DNA of 5,711 nt. It comes from JAXIHJ01 sp034189755. Lineage in GTDB: Bacteria; Planctomycetota; Phycisphaerae; SM23-33. Position numbers and translations under genes: made by a program. Positions 4,212 through 5,711 of the stretch are shown here, in pieces; positions within the stretch are counted from its first letter, which is position 1, and each line of letters starts with the position of its first letter. The notes beneath the pieces were generated by a model. The model had not been told where the DNA came from. It made no database searches and saw nothing but the letters and a program-made list of their open reading frames with translations. The stretch covers positions 1 to 5,711 of the forward strand of contig JAXIHJ010000151.1 in assembly GCA_034189755.1 (NCBI GenBank), written 5' to 3'.

Positions 4212-5711
4212 TTACTCGGCCACGGCGCCGGCTGTCCTAGCGACAAGGGCCTTGCGTAAGCCCATCAGCAGCGGGCTTGCTACTGCCACCGACGAGTACG
4301 TGCCGAACAGGATACCCACAAGCAGCGCATAGTTGAACGCATGGATGCCGGGGCCGCCCCAGACATACATAATCAGCACGACGATAAACGTCGTGCCGGA
4401 TGTCAGCAGCGTTCGGGCAAGCGTCTGGTTAATCGATGTGTTGATTACCAGCGGACTGACCGCAGTCAGCTTGCCTCGGTTCTCGCGTATGCGGTCGAAC
4501 ACCACGATGGTGTCATTAACCGAGTACCCGATGACCGTCAGTGCCGCCGCGACCATTGCCAGGTCGATCTTGAAGGACCGGATCATAAGCGTCTGGCCCA
4601 GGAGCGTATCGCACAGCCAGCCCGAGACCGCGACAAGTCCGATGACGATGACGGTATCGTGTATCAGGCAGACCACGGCTGCGGCGCCCCATCGCCACGT
4701 GCCGAACCGAAGCCACAGATAACCCACGATAGCCAGCCAACTTACGATTACAGCGAAGATGGCCCGGTTGGCCGTCTCACCGGCAATGGCTGCGTCGAAC
4801 TTGGTAGCCACCATCGCCTCTTCTCGACCGAGGGCCAATTCAACGAGCTTGCGTTCCTGCTCGGCGAACTTTTCCCATGCCCCGGGCGCCTGAATGGCCT
4901 CGGTATCGGCCGGCCTGACCAGAATCGCAAAAGACTCATAGCCCTCGCCCGCCGGTTGCAGGCCGATTACCGTCGTCTTGTGCAACAGTTGCCCGGCGTA
5001 ATCAGGCTGGAATCGCATCTCACGAATACGCTGACGAAGCTCGGCGCAGGTAATATTGGGCCGAACGTCCCGCATGACGAACATCACGCCGTCTGCGTTG
5101 TCTTCCAGCTCGTCGCGATAGGCCTGATTCGCCCGGCGCCATAGCCGCTTGTTAATTCTCGTAGCCCCGTTGGCGGCTATCGGCACGCCCATGGCCTGAG
5201 ACTGGCCTGAGGCGGTGATTTTGAACCGGCATCGCGTGCGAATAACCAGCGATTCGCCGAATGCCTCATCCGCCGCACGGCGAATGTGATCTACGTCCAT
5301 GTCGGTCGTGGAAACCTGGTAGGAGCTGGCCGGCAGGTTCGATTTTAGTTCGTCGCGGCTTAGAAGCCCGTCCTTGTCGGTGTCGATCTTGTCAAAGAAC
5401 TCCGGGTTATGTTTAGCTGCCAGCCATTTGGCCCGCGTTACCCGGCCTTCGCCGCTGGGGTCGTGGTCGCGAAGAAAATCGCGGACACGATTGGGGTTAA
5501 GTTGCGTTTCGACGCGGGCGGTGGCAGCCAGTTTGTCGTAGCCGAGCTTGGCGGCGGCAGCGATGAAATCTTCACGCACCGCCTTATCGTTGGGCAGTTT
5601 GCCTTCTAGCAGCGTGTCATCTTCCAACGGAATAATCGCCTGGGCGCCCGATGAAAACTCGATGCCCCAGATGTCGCGCCCCTGGACGGCCAGAGAGCCT
5701 ATTCCCATCGC
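4212..5711 (-). CDS. secF: Protein translocase subunit SecF, probably the SecF half of a SecDF fusion (N-terminus beyond window)
   Basis: SecF with SecD forms the proton-driven membrane partner of SecYEG that helps pull exported proteins across. The frame is open at the edge; residues are counted from the Met at 5708, which is probably internal because it falls at the end of the expected first membrane helix (GIGSL, then RDIWGIEFSSG, matching the usual GIDFTGG motif). Five further helices lie near 315-335, 340-365, 383-407, 433-455 and 458-483. Signature motifs are LIHDTVI (349-355), GYSVNDTIVVFDRIREN (394-410) and INQTLARTLLTSGTT (426-440). The extracytoplasmic domain between helices 1 and 2 is about 300 residues, far longer than the roughly 100 expected for SecF. 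It carries an EF-hand pair near 83-120. The segment between the HD motif and the NDT motif is about 15 residues longer than in the Thermus protein as I recall it. Family call is very secure; fusion to SecD is inference. Confidence 0.95.
   Translation of the reverse strand, partial: AMGIGSLAVQGRDIWGIEFSSGAQAIIPLEDDTLLEGKLPNDKAVREDFIAAAAKLGYDKLAATARVETQLNPNRVRDFLRDHDPSGEGRVTRAKWLAAKHNPEFFDKIDTDKDGLLSRDELKSNLPASSYQVSTTDMDVDHIRRAADEAFGESLVIRTRCRFKITASGQSQAMGVPIAANGATRINKRLWRRANQAYRDELEDNADGVMFVMRDVRPNITCAELRQRIREMRFQPDYAGQLLHKTTVIGLQPAGEGYESFAILVRPADTEAIQAPGAWEKFAEQERKLVELALGREEAMVATKFDAAIAGETANRAIFAVIVSWLAIVGYLWLRFGTWRWGAAAVVCLIHDTVIVIGLVAVSGWLCDTLLGQTLMIRSFKIDLAMVAAALTVIGYSVNDTIVVFDRIRENRGKLTAVSPLVINTSINQTLARTLLTSGTTFIVVLIMYVWGGPGIHAFNYALLVGILFGTYSSVAVASPLLMGLRKALVARTAGAVAE
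5349..5462 (-). other. EF-hand pair encoded within the SecF periplasmic domain
   Basis: The second loop (residues 109-120 counted from the Met at 5708) is a canonical EF-hand: Asp109, Asp111, Asp113, Gly114, Leu116, Ser117, Glu120, followed by a Leu. The first loop (83-94) has Asp83, Ser85, Glu87, Gly88, Val90 and Thr91 but Lys94 where the bidentate Glu should be, so it is probably degenerate. The loop starts are 26 residues apart. Calcium binding by the second loop is inferred from the motif. Confidence 0.85.

Noticed and set aside
4341..5144. A 267-codon plus-strand open frame opposite secF
   Set aside because: It is a shadow of the SecF coding strand, very rich in Arg, Asp and Gln, with no domain signal.
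5706..5708. ATG at 5708 as the true start of secF
   Set aside because: The residues just after it match the end of the first SecF membrane helix, so a real start should lie further upstream, beyond the window edge; the frame is open to the edge.

Overview
The window looks like chromosomal DNA from a moderately GC-rich, diderm-type environmental bacterium. A planctomycete, perhaps of the Phycisphaerae, is my best guess. The guess rests on the SecF-type protein carrying an EF-hand segment, an Asp-rich lipoprotein loop of a style I associate with planctomycete glycan-related proteins, and an outer-membrane polysaccharide export lipoprotein. The taxonomic call is inference; no rRNA or other marker is present.

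All four supported genes lie on the minus strand, so the window reads from right to left. At the right edge is the C-terminal part of a SecF or SecDF protein translocase subunit (4212-5711, cut at its N-terminal side), with an enlarged extracytoplasmic domain that contains an EF-hand pair. Eighteen bases after its stop, behind a good ribosome-binding site, comes a PHP-superfamily metal-dependent hydrolase of the CehA/McbA-like type (3309-4193). Its last 8 bases overlap the start of a 511-residue lipoprotein of unknown function (1781-3316), a likely translationally coupled pair. The lipoprotein stop runs into a possible intrinsic terminator (about 1723-1781), so the three genes form a probable operon.

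An unusually long non-coding stretch follows (622-1780, about 1.16 kb). It holds two degenerate copies of a 9-bp-period ACACGAATT-type repeat, a short palindromic hairpin element, an AT-rich segment, and a striking array of twelve consecutive 10-bp units (1081-1200). In that array AATT or AGTT cores recur exactly once per helical turn and GGG triplets recur every 10 bases on the minus strand. A candidate promoter (TTGACA at 832-837) lies between the array and the last gene.

At the left edge is the N-terminal part of a Wza-like polysaccharide export lipoprotein (1-621, cut at its C-terminal side), which probably begins an exopolysaccharide export or biosynthesis cluster outside the window.

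The best candidates for new biology are the helically phased 10-bp array upstream of the export gene, the EF-hand insertion in the SecF periplasmic domain, and the overlapping PHP hydrolase and lipoprotein pair attached to sec. I do not see a complete, recognisable new defence or mobile system here.
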